Both the position numbers and the translations under genes were made by a program. 64,000 nucleotides of DNA from Panax quinquefolius (Eukaryota; Streptophyta; Magnoliopsida; Apiales; Araliaceae). The stretch spans positions 6,514,237 to 6,578,236 of the forward strand of contig CM035168.1 of assembly GCA_020205615.1 (NCBI GenBank). Direction: 5' to 3'. A model generated the notes under the pieces. It saw only the letters and a list, made by a program, of their open reading frames with translations. It was not told the origin of the DNA and did no database searches. Position 1 is the first letter of the stretch. The number at the start of each line of letters is the position of its first letter. Shown here piece by piece: positions 13,128 through 24,699 of this stretch.

Positions 13128-15027
13128 TTGAATATAGTGGATGGTCAAAGTAGACTTTTCGAGCACAAAGTCAATTTCTGGAAACCCAGAAAATTCTCAA
13201 ATTTCCAGAATTTCTGACAAGCATTTTCTAAGCTTCTGATCTTGCACATGTTTGATATTTAGACCATGTTGTTACTTTAAGCTTGTTTTCTGGTATGTAG
13301 ACTACACATCAAAGCCCTTAGACCCACCAGATCTTTCACTGGATCGTAGATAATGATGGTCAAACTACGTTGACCGATATGCCTGAAGAACAAATCTGGA
13401 AAACCCAGATTCTTCAAAACCCGTTTTTTCTGACAATATTTGACCAGCTTGAATCTTGTGATTGTGTTGATAGTACACTGATATTATGTTATAGAATTGC
13501 TCTATTACATGTTTACTATAAGTATTAACATTTAGAACACACTAAGCAAGCCCAGATTTCACGTTATAAGGATTAGAAAGTGGGAACCTCGACTGTTCTT
13601 CAATTTTGGAAAACCCAAAAATTGAAGAACATGTCTGACAGTGAATTGATGAGCTTAGATCTCTCTTATATGTTGTGTATTGGTCAGAGTCTTTATTGAT
13701 AGTTATAGTATTACACTTATACTATAATTATAACACTTAACCTAGTCCAGAAACCCTTTGATCAAACGATTTACAACCGGTCAAACAAGGCACCTAGAAC
13801 TCTGACATAAGTTTCTGGGTTGGTTATGAACATGCTCAAGAACACCTATAGCGACGGTTCTGTTGCTATAGGGCCCTTTTGCGGCAGTTTATTTATGAAA
13901 ATTATTATTTTTATCTATAAATAGAGAAAAATAGTTTTTAATTATTAAAAATACAAAATAAATTCCTAAAAATTATTTTAAGGTCTAAAAATAGGTTTTT
14001 AATTATTTTGAATATATTTCATTAATATTTAGTATTTTTGGAATATTATTGGTATTTAATTTATTTAATTATAATATTAAATAAATTACTTAAAAATGAT
14101 TTTAATACTTAAAAAATCATTTTAAATTATATTATGTTATAAGAAAATACTTTAAGTTATTTTGTGATTTATTTTCATTAATTTAATTAATATTAATGAT
14201 ATTAATTTAATATTTTAATATTAATGGTAATTATTTAATAATGATTTTAAATATTTTAAAAATATTTTGAGTTATTATAAATAACTTTAATATTTGGCAA
14301 TGGTTTCATTAATAGTTTACTATTATTGATGATAGAATTATTTGATATTTAAATCATTTTATAATGATTCCGATGTTTGAAAAATCATGAGAAATTATTT
14401 TAATTGTTTAAACATTTTTATAAGTCATTTAAAAATGATTTGGCCAATGTTTAAGTTATTTAGAACTTTAGTGTAGAGTCTTAGACTCGATAATTACCCG
14501 ATAAAGCCGTTGGTACACCGACATGTTTCAGAAATTGATCTAGACTTAGATATTTTGATTGTATTAATGTTTGTTTATGATTTAATGACTGTTGGATATG
14601 TGTGACAATGTGATTAGGTCAATAATCTTGGCTATGCATAAGCAGTGTTATGTGTTATAGTATGTTATTCTAATCGAACGAATGATCTTATTAATGATAG
14701 GTCGTGATATAAAAGATAAAACTAAGTTTTCGTAATGTGCGATGTACAGCGAGCACTGTGCAAGTTTCCTATACTTACTCCAATTATTATTGAGCAAGTT
14801 TCCTACCTTTGCATTTTCTTTATGCAATGGATATGAGTAAGAAAGTTTCAAAATTATATTATTGTTATGCTAGATTATTAACCCTATTGTGATATATTCT
14901 ATATCCGATCATTGTTTATCAACATGTTAGTATATGGTATAATTCATATATATATTCTGTTCGTTATTTCCTAAATATGGTTATACAAGTGTCCCCACTT
15001 GGATAATCATTATATTTAATCACATGT

Positions 15028-15028
<1 letters not shown>

Positions 15029-15090
<62 letters not shown>
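15029..15090. repeat. (TA)n microsatellite
   Basis: About 31 uninterrupted TA units inside the 7495-15876 element. Comparable tracts lie at 2409-2460, 17143-17174, 19600-19640, 27458-27494, 49068-49104, 60317-60379, 60743-60803, 61704-61748, 62096-62133 and 63684-63724. Confidence 0.95.
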
Positions 15091-15091
<1 letters not shown>

Positions 15092-15876
15092 GCCTAAGCT
15101 ATTCGACCCAAATTAGATACGATTCGTAAATATCGTTGAATATGATAAAACCTTTTTGTATCCAATCAAATTGTTTTGATTTGGATTCCGACTATGTATG
15201 AACATCCCAACATGGGAAAACTTTAATGCTACTAGCGGTCGAGTGAAACGATAATATCGTTCCTTGCATATAGTATTGATCAATACAGGGCCCATGGGAT
15301 GTACACCCTCGTGCCCGTAAGTTATGACGGTTTGTGGATGAAGTTCTGCTAAACCTTAGCGAAAATGAAAAATAATGTTCGTAGTATGTCACCTTAACCC
15401 TATTTATAGTCAGTACGCAATTTTAGAAATTTGATAGAGAGTTGACATGTTCGGTTCAGATTACTTCACAACTTTTGATTTGTTGTAAAAGGGTAGTACA
15501 AAGAAAATATTTAATCCTTTCAACTAATATTTATAATTGTTATTACTTGCTGGGCACTCAAATGCTCATCCTTGCTTAATTTAAATGTTTTCAGTTAAGT
15601 ATGATCAGCCAGAGGGCTCTGCCAAAAACAAAGGGAAAGGAAAGCTATTAGAATAAGTTTGTGTTATCTTATGTAATAGCTAGACGTAAATAAGATGATT
15701 ATATTTATTATCTATCATGTAATAAAATATTTTAAGGTCGCGTACCTGGAATTTAGAAAACTCTGATATATAAATTAAGTTTGATATTTATAATAATAAT
15801 ATTATTTCCGCTCATAAAAATGGTATCGTAATGCACTGAGTTCGGGTTTCAAGTACCTGAATTTGGGGGCGTTACA

Positions 15877-16056
15877 TTCATCCTCAACATTGACTTCAAC
15901 TGGCATCCGAACTTTTATGAACAGAAATAGAGCTACAATAAGTGTTAGTGCTCTGACTGAAGCTGCTGCAAAAAGAAGAGCTGAGATAGGTAGCAGTCAA
16001 CAATCAACTGCAACTAATGCATTCAAAAGGCCAAGGAGGAAGGAGACTAAAAAATA
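15877..16056 (+). pseudogene. C-terminal exon of the MULE transposase
   Basis: This continues the exon interrupted at 7494 in the same frame. It encodes a low-complexity Ser/Thr-rich then Ala/Arg/Lys-rich tail (ALTEAAAKRRAEIG, KRPRRKE) ending at TAA (16054-16056). Basic tails with nuclear-localisation-like clusters are usual at MULE transposase C-termini. One in-frame TAA lies just before the insertion point (about 7482). It is followed by about 580 bases of 3' untranslated and element sequence rich in CTTTG words. Confidence 0.75.
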
Positions 16057-16689
16057 AGGGAACGTGTTTAATGTTATTTAAGTTTCTATTTATTTTGTTT
16101 AATGTGGGTAGGAATATGATATATGATACATTTTGTTTATGGGAATGGATATTGTATGAAAGGATTAGATGAACCATTTTGTATTTGGTTGAAACAGTTG
16201 GTATATTTTTGGAACACTGTATTGGGTTTTAATGTGTAAGTTTATGAACTGAAGAAAATTAATGCAGATGTCTTAAATGGCCATTTCAGATGTTACTTAT
16301 TATGTATTATGGTTGCATGTCTTTGTCTTTGCAGTAATAATTTATTTTGTGTCTCTTTCTCTGTCTTTGCCAAGGCTGCAGCTACAAGTTAATGTATAAG
16401 TTTGTGCTTTGTCTTGATGTCTTGTCTTTGTGTTGCTGCAGTATGTTGTCTCTGTCTTTGCAGTAATGTTGATGTTGCAGCTCTGTCTTTGTCTTGATAC
16501 CCTATTTTGAAAATAAGGCCTAATGAACTAGGAAATGCAAATGAGTCTCATTGGGCTCCACTAACATGGCACTAACATAAGGCCTCATTAAATCTTATTA
16601 CAATTCATTAAACATAATAAAGATGCATTAAATTCATTAGAACAATTGAATATTCAAAGTCAAAATATAGAACATGGAGTTACCAAAAT

Positions 16690-16850
16690 CAATCCATTAC
16701 ATTCTAATTCCAAAATCAATCCATTACATTCTAATTCTAAAATCAAACCATTACATAGCACTACCAAAATAAATCCATTACATAATAATTCTGGATTGTC
16801 ACCATTACATTCAACTGCATACCAAAATCAATCCATTACATTCATCTAAA
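16690..16850 (+). repeat. 27-bp minisatellite inside the MULE
   Basis: About five to six imperfect units of CCATTACATTCTAATTCC plus AAAATCAAT follow one another. The repeat happens to be open in one frame (a KINPLHSNS-like peptide), but I treat it as non-coding because it has no start context and sits in the gap between two convergent genes. Confidence 0.65.
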
Positions 16851-16860
16851 TCATCCTAAT

Positions 16861-17139
16861 TTACTTCATATACATGATGAGAAAGCATAAAACCCAAGAT
16901 ATAACAAGCAACAAGACTAATTTTTTCTCTCTAGTAGCAACTTTGTTAATACATATCTTCAATGTCTTTACTTCCCTCTCCAATTCCTTGATTTCCACCT
17001 CATGCCCAACTGGAATGTTAAACCTTCTATCAATTTTGTGAAGTTCATTTCTTAATCGATCAATAACCTCCTTTGATCTTGTGGTAAAAGGGGCATCATA
17101 CCATTTAAATAATCCACAATAAGCATTCTTATCATGTGT

Positions 17140-17175
<36 letters not shown>

Positions 17176-17405
17176 AGTAATTTAAAAAAAATTAAATTCA
17201 CATTCACATTAAGCTTTATACCTTGTATCTACTGCATCCTACAAACCTCCTACCCGGGTGTAAGGTTCCAAGCTTCCCACATCCGTGCACTTATTCCACA
17301 GTAACATTGCACTGGAAGATGAGGCCTTTGCCATTGTATTTGATGAGATGAAGATATCTCATTTGTACCATCTCCATGAACAAAAACTCTAGATGAAGAA
17401 TTCAT
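16861..17405 (-). pseudogene. GRF-type zinc-finger gene remnant carried in the MULE
   Basis: Two exons on the minus strand: 17405-17222 and 17127-16861, with a GT..AG intron (17128-17221) that holds a (TA)n tract. Exon 1 begins MNSSSRVFVHG and reaches a GRF zinc finger: CYCG, then WNLTPG, RRF and C. A one-base insertion (extra T near 17247) shifts the frame and creates stops. Exon 2 completes the finger with CGLFKW and continues into a probable coiled coil (EVEIKELEREVKTL) and a C-terminal hydrophobic segment (LVLLLVISWVLCFLIMYM) before TAA. This domain order is that of the small plant GRF-finger proteins of unknown function often found near transposons. GRF fingers bind single-stranded DNA in other proteins. 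Convergent with the transposase gene. Confidence 0.7.
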
Positions 17406-17719
17406 GATGAAGAATCAATCGCATACACAACAAAAAACTAGGAAGCAGTAGAATCAACTTGGAAATAGTAGTTATATACCAAAATTAACTCTTGACAGTA
17501 GTGAGGAGGAGCAGAAGCCCGGGCAAGAAGAATCAATCGAACCAAACGAGCAGTAGAATCGAAGCTACAGAGAATCGCTCGAGCCCTAATTTTATTTTCC
17601 ATATCTGATATAATAAAGTCGTTGCAACTCTTTGTAATATTGAGCATGTGCCAAACACAATGATAGACACATGGCAAATGGATTGTACACATCAGCAAAA
17701 ATCATCACGTGAGCTGCAC

Positions 17720-17870
17720 ACTCACGATTTCCGTCTGGTTTTTGGACGGAAATTAAAAATAATAACCATTTTGTAATTTTTGAAAGTACAGTTATTTGAT
17801 TATAACAAAAAAAAATTCGGTAACCACAATGAAAATCGGACCCTAGTACAGTGACAAAAAAATATATTAT
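17720..17870. mobile_element. Probable right terminal inverted repeat of the MULE
   Basis: The segment runs from a GACGGAAATT-type block through CCATTTTGTAATTTTTGAAA to CCTAGTACAGTGACAAAAAA. It resembles plant MULE termini, which read inwards as GGTCACTGTAC with TTACAAAATGGT blocks. The left partner is missing because the element is truncated at 5287, so the exact border and 9-bp TSD cannot be confirmed. Assigned from motif recall and position beyond the GRF gene. Confidence 0.45.
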
Positions 17871-17959
17871 CTCTTTCACATGCTATCAAAGCTAAGATCT
17901 TTATATACTTTTGGTTTAATCTCAAATACGGGAGAGGCCTCCCACTCACTACCGCAGTT

Positions 17960-18062
17960 TTTTCCGGTGAAAAATACCTACACAACGACCATTTTCTGGT
18001 GAAAAATAGTCTGATTATGTCAGCGGGTTCACGGTACGGGCGCGACAACTTCATACACATCT
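17960..18062 (-). pseudogene. Fragment of an LBD (LOB-domain) exon 2
   Basis: The plus-strand stretch CGACCATTTTCTGGTGAAAA onwards aligns base by base, at roughly 70 percent by eye, with exon 2 of the intact LBD gene at 62640-62757, ending at the same splice acceptor (CATCTAAAAAA versus CACCTAAAAAA). Read on the minus strand with frame corrections it gives the VNPLTG.IGL.FTGKW core of the LOB domain, with stops and changed glycines. Only this piece is present; no exon 1 is visible downstream. It lies just outside the MULE end and could be a captured piece or a relic of an old tandem copy. Confidence 0.6.
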
Positions 18063-19529
18063 AAAAAACACAAGGAAAAAAGATTTAGGAGGAGGAAAAA
18101 TGGGTTGAATAGGAGGAGAGAGACCTCCATTAATTAGGGTTTGAGATTAGAAGAGTGGTTTTCATTGTTTTCAAAGATGGCAACGATGGTGACGTTGTAT
18201 TTCATTGTTTTCAACTTCATTTCTATGCCTTTGATTATTTTTATTTATATTTATTTATTTATTTTTGTAGTTTTTACTGATTGTGAATTTTGTACTGTAT
18301 GTTGTACTTACTGATACAAACCCATCAAGCAAAACACGAGCGGTATGCTTGAAGATTTTTTTTTTACTTATTAACTATTCAATTTATTAAATGTAGTGTA
18401 AATATATTTTTGAGAAGATAATTACTAAATTATTGAATTTTGTTAGAGTAACTAATTGGATTATATAATGTAAATTTCTTTACACAAATATAAATATAAT
18501 CAATTTAATGTATTGTGATTATTAAGATTCAGAAGGTAATTATTATAATATTAGATTTAATACTATTATACACTTCTACTGAACTTAATATAGTTAAGAC
18601 ACGAATTAAATTACAAAGAAGATTTAATATACAATTATACATTTCTAATGAACTTAATATAGTTTGGACAAAAAATTACAAAGAAAATTCATAATTAAAT
18701 AATATAATTGAATCATGAAAGTGGTATGTTAAGACTTTAATTGTTGGGTACATTGAATTGCAACAAAGATGTCAATATTTAAAATTTTACAATGTCATAA
18801 TTAATGTCTTTATTTTTATATAAAAGGATGTCATAATTAATGTCTTTATTTTTTATAAAATCGTCCTTTTAACCAATTTTGATCAAAATTAATAAGATAT
18901 GTGTTTTATGCATGTCCTCTGAGTTTTATAAGGGCGAACTAGTCTATTACTATACAAAACTATTTTCTCTCCTAATAGTACAATTTGCCCTTAATTGTTT
19001 ATGAATTTGAATTTAGTTAGAAAACTTGATTAATAAAGAAAGTGCAGAATCAAAAATAAAATTAAAACCCGTGGTACGTTAAGATTTCAAGCGTCGATAA
19101 ATTTTAATTTAATTAAAAATTAATTTAATAAAGAAAATGTGAAATTAATTGAAACCAAAATCAAAACCAAAGTGAAGTTAGTTTTTAATTACTACTACTA
19201 TATACTAGATATAGTAGATTAAGGACGGACCCAAGATATATTATTTTTTAATGTATACTATTTTTGGTCTGTCACAAGTACTTTTGATGATTGAGCTCCA
19301 ACTCCGAGAATAACAATTACTACTATATGCTCTTATTTTTTAAACAATTGATATTTTTAGATTATCATAGCAATTAAGTATTTAAGTATTAAATGTTGAG
19401 TGCTAGAAGAATTGAAGAATTATTAAATCAAAGTAATCTTGTTGAGTCCATATATACTTAAACTTAAATGTATTTAAATTTGTCTATTCTAACTCTTGCC
19501 AAGCTTCGGTCAGTTATAGGAGTGAGCAA
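18063..19529. other. AT-rich non-coding stretch between MULE and copia element
   Basis: No gene seen. At about 18790-18860 a 32-base unit (GATGTCATAATTAATGTC plus a T-rich tail) occurs twice in tandem. The rest is AT-rich sequence without long frames or recognisable element ends. Confidence 0.6.
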
Positions 19530-19534
19530 AAAAC

Positions 19535-19596
19535 TGTAGAAAATAAAGAGAGAGCAATATTGATAAATAGTGACTTAACTTTTCATTGATTAAGAA

Positions 19597-19642
<46 letters not shown>

Positions 19643-19828
19643 ATTGAGTATTACCCAAGTACTTAAATAGGCAACTGTCCTAGAATTATGGGATTATAAT
19701 TAATTATAAGAATTTTAATTACAAAAATTATGAGATTACAATTAATTACAAAGATACTAATTGCAAGAATTATGGTATTACAACTAAATACAAGGAGATT
19801 ACAATTTGTTGTATTTAATTCTCTAATA
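19535..19828 (-). repeat. 3' LTR of the copia element
   Basis: Sense orientation starts TATTAGAGAATTAAATACAA at 19828 and ends CTCTCTTTATTTTCTACA at 19535. It contains a (TA)n tract (19600-19640). Just upstream in sense is the polypurine tract TTTTGAGGGGG (about 19831-19841). The first bases are TA rather than TG in both LTRs, so this was probably the state at insertion. Confidence 0.88.
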
Positions 19829-19892
19829 TGCCCCCTCAAAATGGAGCTCCGAAGGAGACGCCAATCTTGACCCTTAATTTTTGGAAGCGTTT

Positions 19893-20594
19893 TCACAGAA
19901 GTGGTTTGGTAAGAGCGTCTGCAAGTTGGTCTGCTGAGGAGACATGACTAACACGAAGAGCACCTGATTGAACTTGATCCCGAATAAAGTGATAGTCAAT
20001 TGCCACGTGTTTCATGCGCGAATGAAAGACTGGATTAGAACAAAGATAGGTAGCCCCAACATTGTCACAATAAATAACAGGTGGTGTAGAGAGAGTGACA
20101 CCAAGCTCTGTGAGAAGAGAACAAATCCAATTGATTTCGGAACCAGTAACGACAACTGATCGATACTCAGCTTTTGTGGATGACCTAGCAACAGTACGTT
20201 GTTTCTTAGATGACCAAGAAATAGGATGGCGACCAAGATAGACAATATAGGCACTCGTAGAGGTATATTCATCTTTGTTGCCAGTCCAATCTGCATCTGA
20301 GAAGGCATAAAGAGATAATAAATTTACCTTAGGAAGAAATAATCCATGAGTCAATGTGCCACATAGATATCGAAGCAGTCGTTTTGCAGCATTTCAATGT
20401 TCAGACGTAGGGTGATGCATGAATTGGAAAAGCTTGTTAACAACATATGCTATGTTTGGGCAAGTGAGACAAAGATACTGTAGACTGCCAACAATTGTTC
20501 TATATTCAGTACAGTCAGTCAGAGTTATACCTGAATGAAGAGTGAGAGTTCCATCTGTAGCAAGTGGTGTAGCAACAGGTTTAGCATCAAACAT
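19893..20594 (-). pseudogene. Copia RNase H domain and RT C-terminus
   Basis: Reading leftwards the frame gives the RT tail ([27 protein letters not shown]), then the RNase H block: ADWTGNKDEYTSTSAY (first catalytic Asp), the STKAEYR block with the conserved Glu, the IYCDN block and the terminal ADQLADALTK segment, ending at the stop at 19893. The RNase H domain itself looks nearly intact. A frameshift separates this part from the upstream RT near 20600. Confidence 0.85.
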
Positions 20595-20599
20595 TTTTT

Positions 20600-21820
20600 T
20601 TTTGGCAAGAAGATCAGTGATGTATATCGCCTTTGAGTAAGCAACAGACCAGATGGAGTGGTGAGAACATCAATGCCGAGAAAATAAGACAAAGGGCCAA
20701 GATCCTTGATTGAAAATCTTTGTACCAGGAGGTCAATGTAGTACTGAATAATATTGGTATTGGTACATGTAATAATAATGTCATCCACATAAACAAGTAG
20801 ATATATAGTAATATCACCAGAGTGGAGAATGAATAGAGAAGTGTCTGCATGAGAGTTTGTGAACCCAAACACAATGAGGAACTGGCGAAGTTCAAGGTAC
20901 CAAGCTCGCGGGGCCTGCTTGAGGCCATATATAGCCTTCTTTAATTTACATACATGTGTTGGATTGTCTCTATCAACAAATCCCGGAGGTTGGGCCATGT
21001 AGACATCTTCGAAAAGATGGCATTAAAGAAAGGCATTATTAACATCCAACTGTCGCAACTGCCAACCTCTACTGATTGCCAGGCTTAGAACAAGGCATAT
21101 TGTTGTCGGCTTGACAACCGGACTAAAGGTGTCATGATAATCCACTCCAAGTCGTTGATGAAAACCTTTGGCAACTAATCTGGCTTTGTACCTATCAATA
21201 GAACCATTAGGAAGTCGTTTAATACGAAAAACCCATTTACATCCCACAAGATTCTGCAGAGAAGTAGATGGAACAAGCTCCCAGGACGTTCCATTCTGAA
21301 CAAGAGCATCAAATTCATCATTCATAGCTTGTCTCCATTTGGGATCTTTTAGGGCTTGGGTAGCAGTAAGAGGCGCAATATCTGATGATGGAGAAAGGAC
21401 AATAGTGAGCTTCATCTTGGTTAGCGGTTTGTGGATGTTATTTTTCGCTCTAATGGTCACGTGGGATGGGTATTTTGATGGGGGGGGGGGTTGAGTTGAG
21501 GTTGAATTAGAAGAGTTTGCAGAATTGTGTGGTTCTGGTGATAAATGGTCAACTGGTGGCCGGGAGGGGAGGTCGACTGGTTTGGCATTTTGTGACGGAT
21601 GTGGACACGAGGAATCCCTTTGAGGAGGCGTATTGAGTGAGCCACTTGAAATGGGTAGAATTTGGACGAGGGGAAGCCATTTGGAAATGAGCTCTGGGGT
21701 GGGACGAGCTAGATGGGATTGGTGATTAGTAAAAGGGAAAAAGTTTTCAAGAAATTTGACATGACGAGAAATATATGTTTTAGAGGTGAACAAATCAAGA
21801 TAGATATTGGAAGACCTCAA
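20600..21820 (-). pseudogene. Copia reverse transcriptase
   Basis: The RT domain runs from [15 protein letters not shown] through [20 protein letters not shown] and QLDVNNAFL, then continues in the same frame past a TAA stop (about 21019) to the [10 protein letters not shown] and [11 protein letters not shown] blocks. The YVDD catalytic motif is present, so the RT was functional when inserted. Upstream of the RT is a Pro/Ser-rich linker with a ten-G run near 21480. The N-terminal side ends in the 21.8-23.7 kb patchwork insertion. Confidence 0.88.
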
Positions 21821-23735
21821 ATTTTTAAATAAAAGGAATTTCCTTTATTTATTATTTTGAAATAGTAAGGTTTTTGATTAATGATAATTTAAATATGAAT
21901 ATTTCAAAATAAGGAAGTGGTATATGTATTTTAGAGGTGAATATTCGCAAATCAAGATAGATATTCATAAGACGCATAAATTTTTTATAAAAAGCGAATT
22001 TGATTTGATTAATGTGGATAATACGTTAAGGGGTAAATACCCGATTGCAAATATTTCAAAATAATAATGGTTACAGTAATTACCGCTCAAAGATTTTATC
22101 GAAAGTTATAAAATATTACGTTTAATTAAATCACAATATTCGTTTGGTGAATGGTTAGGGGTTTGTGGATGTTATTTTTTCGCTTTTTTTCATTATCGAA
22201 GCAATAATTCATATTATCTCTAAATAATATTATTAGATAACATTATTGGCAATGTCTAGAAAGTTACGTCTAAGGAGAGGTTTGGTCACCTAATCATGCT
22301 ACCGCAAGATGAAGAAATTCTTATGGTCGGTTGTCAATATTGTGATTCTCGGGATGGGAAAATATTGATTTTGTGGATATAGATGGAAAATTTTAAAATG
22401 GTTGAAAATTAATATTTTATCTTTTTCGATAAAATATTCATTTAAATATATTATTTTAATAATATATTAATCTGGTGATATTTTTACAACGAATGTTATA
22501 TGAGTATGCGAGGAGGAAGAGTATTTTTGTTGCAATAAATGTTTAAAACATGTTAAACATGCTCATGAAATTATTGTGATTATAAATTTGTAAAATTGCC
22601 CGTTTATGGATTTCGATTCGATTTTTGTTTGGAATTTGGAAAAACTTTCTTCTCAAGAAAGTTGTAGAAATTGAATTTCCTATAAAAACTCTTAAGATTC
22701 GAATTTTCTGATGAAAGGGCTATTAATTATGAATTTTGAAGCTAAATTGTTTTATTTAAGAAAAACGTTTTTTCCCAATCCCATGTGATACAAATGTGCT
22801 GAATTCAGTTGGTCTAAGGTGGGCTTGAATTTGTTTAATTATATTATTATTTTATTAAATTTTACTAACGCTGTGGGAGTATACTTTGAGTATTGCTATA
22901 CGGCAGTTTCATTTAGAAGCACTTGATCTTTCGAGGTAAGGGATATTATTTTTTTTTCAGAATGATATTATTTCTTCAATATCATTATACCAAATGTTGA
23001 TCCGAAGTTTTTATCAAATTTGAAACTTTTTCATGTCGGGTTACTATTCATGGGTTACTATTCACGAAGTTACTATTCATGAGTTACTATTCATGAAGTT
23101 ACTATTCACGAAGTACTATTCATGAAGCGTGAAGATGTTTTTGTGGAATTTCTATCTTTTGTTTGGCACGTGATATCTGACACTATTCACGTGATAATGA
23201 TATTTTCTTCTTTTCGTCTAAAACATCTATTCGGATACTAACTCGATTGTATCCATGTTTTGATCATTCTTGAATTTTACACCACTATGATTATTTTTGA
23301 GGTATTTTGGACGGGATAAAACCAAGTGGACCTTAATCCTTAATCCTTGTCATTTTGTTTCACCGGATTCGCTTCTTTAAAAAAAATATTTTCATCATCC
23401 TCGAAATGATGAATCTTTTGGCCTTGAATGATTTCTTAAGAATATCTTTGGCGCAAAGATGAATGATTTCTGAAGAATATCTTTTGAGCCACTTGAAATA
23501 TCTTTGGGTAGAAATTTTGATTCCGTATGTATATTGATTGATGTTACTGAAGCCGTTTGAAAAATTCATACATAGAAGATAGTAGTTTGCTTCTCTACTT
23601 AACTCTTCTAATGAATTATTATTTCACAATGGGTATTGGATAATTTGTTGATATTATCTTAGTCATAATATGGCTAGATTGAGCTCACCCTTTTCCTTTT
23701 TGTTCCATTTTCTCTCGAGGCGAGAATATAAGTGA
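21815..23735 (+). mobile_element. Long-LTR family fragment with copia patches, copy E
   Basis: This splits the copia integrase-RT region. It shares with copy D the GGTTTGGTCACCTAAT block (about 22279), the TTACTATTCATGAG minisatellite (about 23036-23125) and the GAGCTCACCC block (about 23680). Both LTR ends are missing. It has no 5-bp TSD; instead about 85-100 bases of copia sequence (21722-21805) are repeated on the far side (23728-23828). Shorter copia patches sit inside it at about 21921-21966 and 22153-22185. No coding capacity. Confidence 0.65.
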
Positions 23736-24671
23736 TTAGTAAATGAAAGTTTTAGAAAAGTTTTTAGAAATTTTGACAATGTATCGATAAATATATGTTT
23801 TTTGAGTATAGAGGTGAACAAATCAAGATAAATAATAAAGTTGTAGTTTTTGAGTTGAAGAGTAACCAAGAAAAACATTTTGAGTTGAAGAGTGGAAAAC
23901 GAGGAACAAGTTTATCTTTGAGAATAAGAATGACGGTTACGGATAACATAAGCAACCGAACACCCGAAGTTTGGTGTAGTTGGGCTGAGATGCAAAGAGT
24001 TTTTCAAAAGGAAAGGAAAGATGTAATGTGGGTGTGGGCATACGGTTGATGAGATATACAGCAGTGACAAAGGCGTAAGTCCAATAAGTTAGGGGCATCG
24101 AAGTATGAGTGAGAAGAGATAAATCGGTTTCAATAATATGGCGATGACGTCATTCAGAAAGACCATTGTGCTCTGGTGTATGGGGTGGTGTAGTAAGATG
24201 GGATATACCATTGGTGGAGAGAAACTTATCAAGGGCTTGATATTCGCCACCATTATCTGAATAGAGGGTAACAATACGGTGTTGAAATTGGTTTTCGACT
24301 AATGCCTTAAAGCGCACAAAGAAATCATACACATGAGATTTTCGTTTAAGTGGATAATACCAAATATACCATGTATAATGATCAACAAAAATAACATAGT
24401 ACTGAAAACCATCAACTGAATAAACAGGAGAGGTCTATACATCAGAAAAGAGAAGTTCAAGCGGATGGGATGAGGTTAAGGTAGAAGAAAAAAATGGAAT
24501 TTTATGACTCTTATTACATGAACATGCATTATAATGTGTGGAAGAAAATAACGGACTAGACAGTGATAAAGAAAACTTGGAAACAATATTTTTCATAATG
24601 GTAAATGATGGATGACCTAGTCTAGAGTGCCACTCGGATGAAGTAATCTTGACACTAGAAGAAGCAAGCAA
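23736..24671 (-). pseudogene. Copia integrase (GAG-pre-integrase to core)
   Basis: Reading leftwards from 24671: the HHCC zinc-binding region (WHSRLGHPS, then CSC), a core-domain part with SDNGGEY (second catalytic Asp region) and TPPHTPEHNG, then, after a frameshift near 24150, the VYLINRMPT and LRVFGCLCYP blocks. It degrades towards 23800, where it meets the duplicated copia segment. At least three frameshifts or stops. Non-functional. Confidence 0.82.
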
Positions 24672-24699
24672 CGATGAAGAGATAACTGAAGGGGATGTA

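Larger units (their letters stand above)
9247..13132. repeat. Target-site duplication TTGAA of the nested solo LTR
   Basis: TTGAA is present at 9247-9251 and at 13128-13132, directly outside the TG...CA ends of the 9252-13127 element. Confidence 0.9.
7495..15876. mobile_element. Solo-LTR-like element (4.5 kb plus a nested 3.9-kb insertion)
   Basis: The element starts TGTAATAACCCAT and ends TTTGGGGGCGTTACA, with TG...CA termini and a 5-bp TSD, as expected for a solo LTR or a large derivative without coding capacity. After removing the nested element (9252-13127 plus one TSD copy) it measures about 4.5 kb. I see no internal duplication of its ends, so it is not a full element with two LTRs. 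It contains a cluster of AAACCCTAA-like words (about 8085-8370), a TATA-like CTATAAATAG (about 13914) and a (TA)n tract (15029-15090). No long reading frame is supported. Family unknown; a large-LTR Ty3 or LARD-type origin is plausible. Strand cannot be fixed. Confidence 0.8.
7490..15881. repeat. Target-site duplication TTCAT flanking an 8.4-kb insertion
   Basis: TTCAT occurs at 7490-7494 and again at 15877-15881, immediately outside TGTAATAACCC...GGGGGCGTTACA. Removing one copy and the insertion joins the MULE last exon in the same frame (ATACTTTCA then TCCTCAACA). This independently confirms both insertion boundaries. Confidence 0.92.

Noticed and set aside
17438..17879. Minus-strand frames upstream of the GRF gene
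   Set aside because: They lie in promoter/terminal-repeat DNA, have no domain and overlap the probable MULE end.
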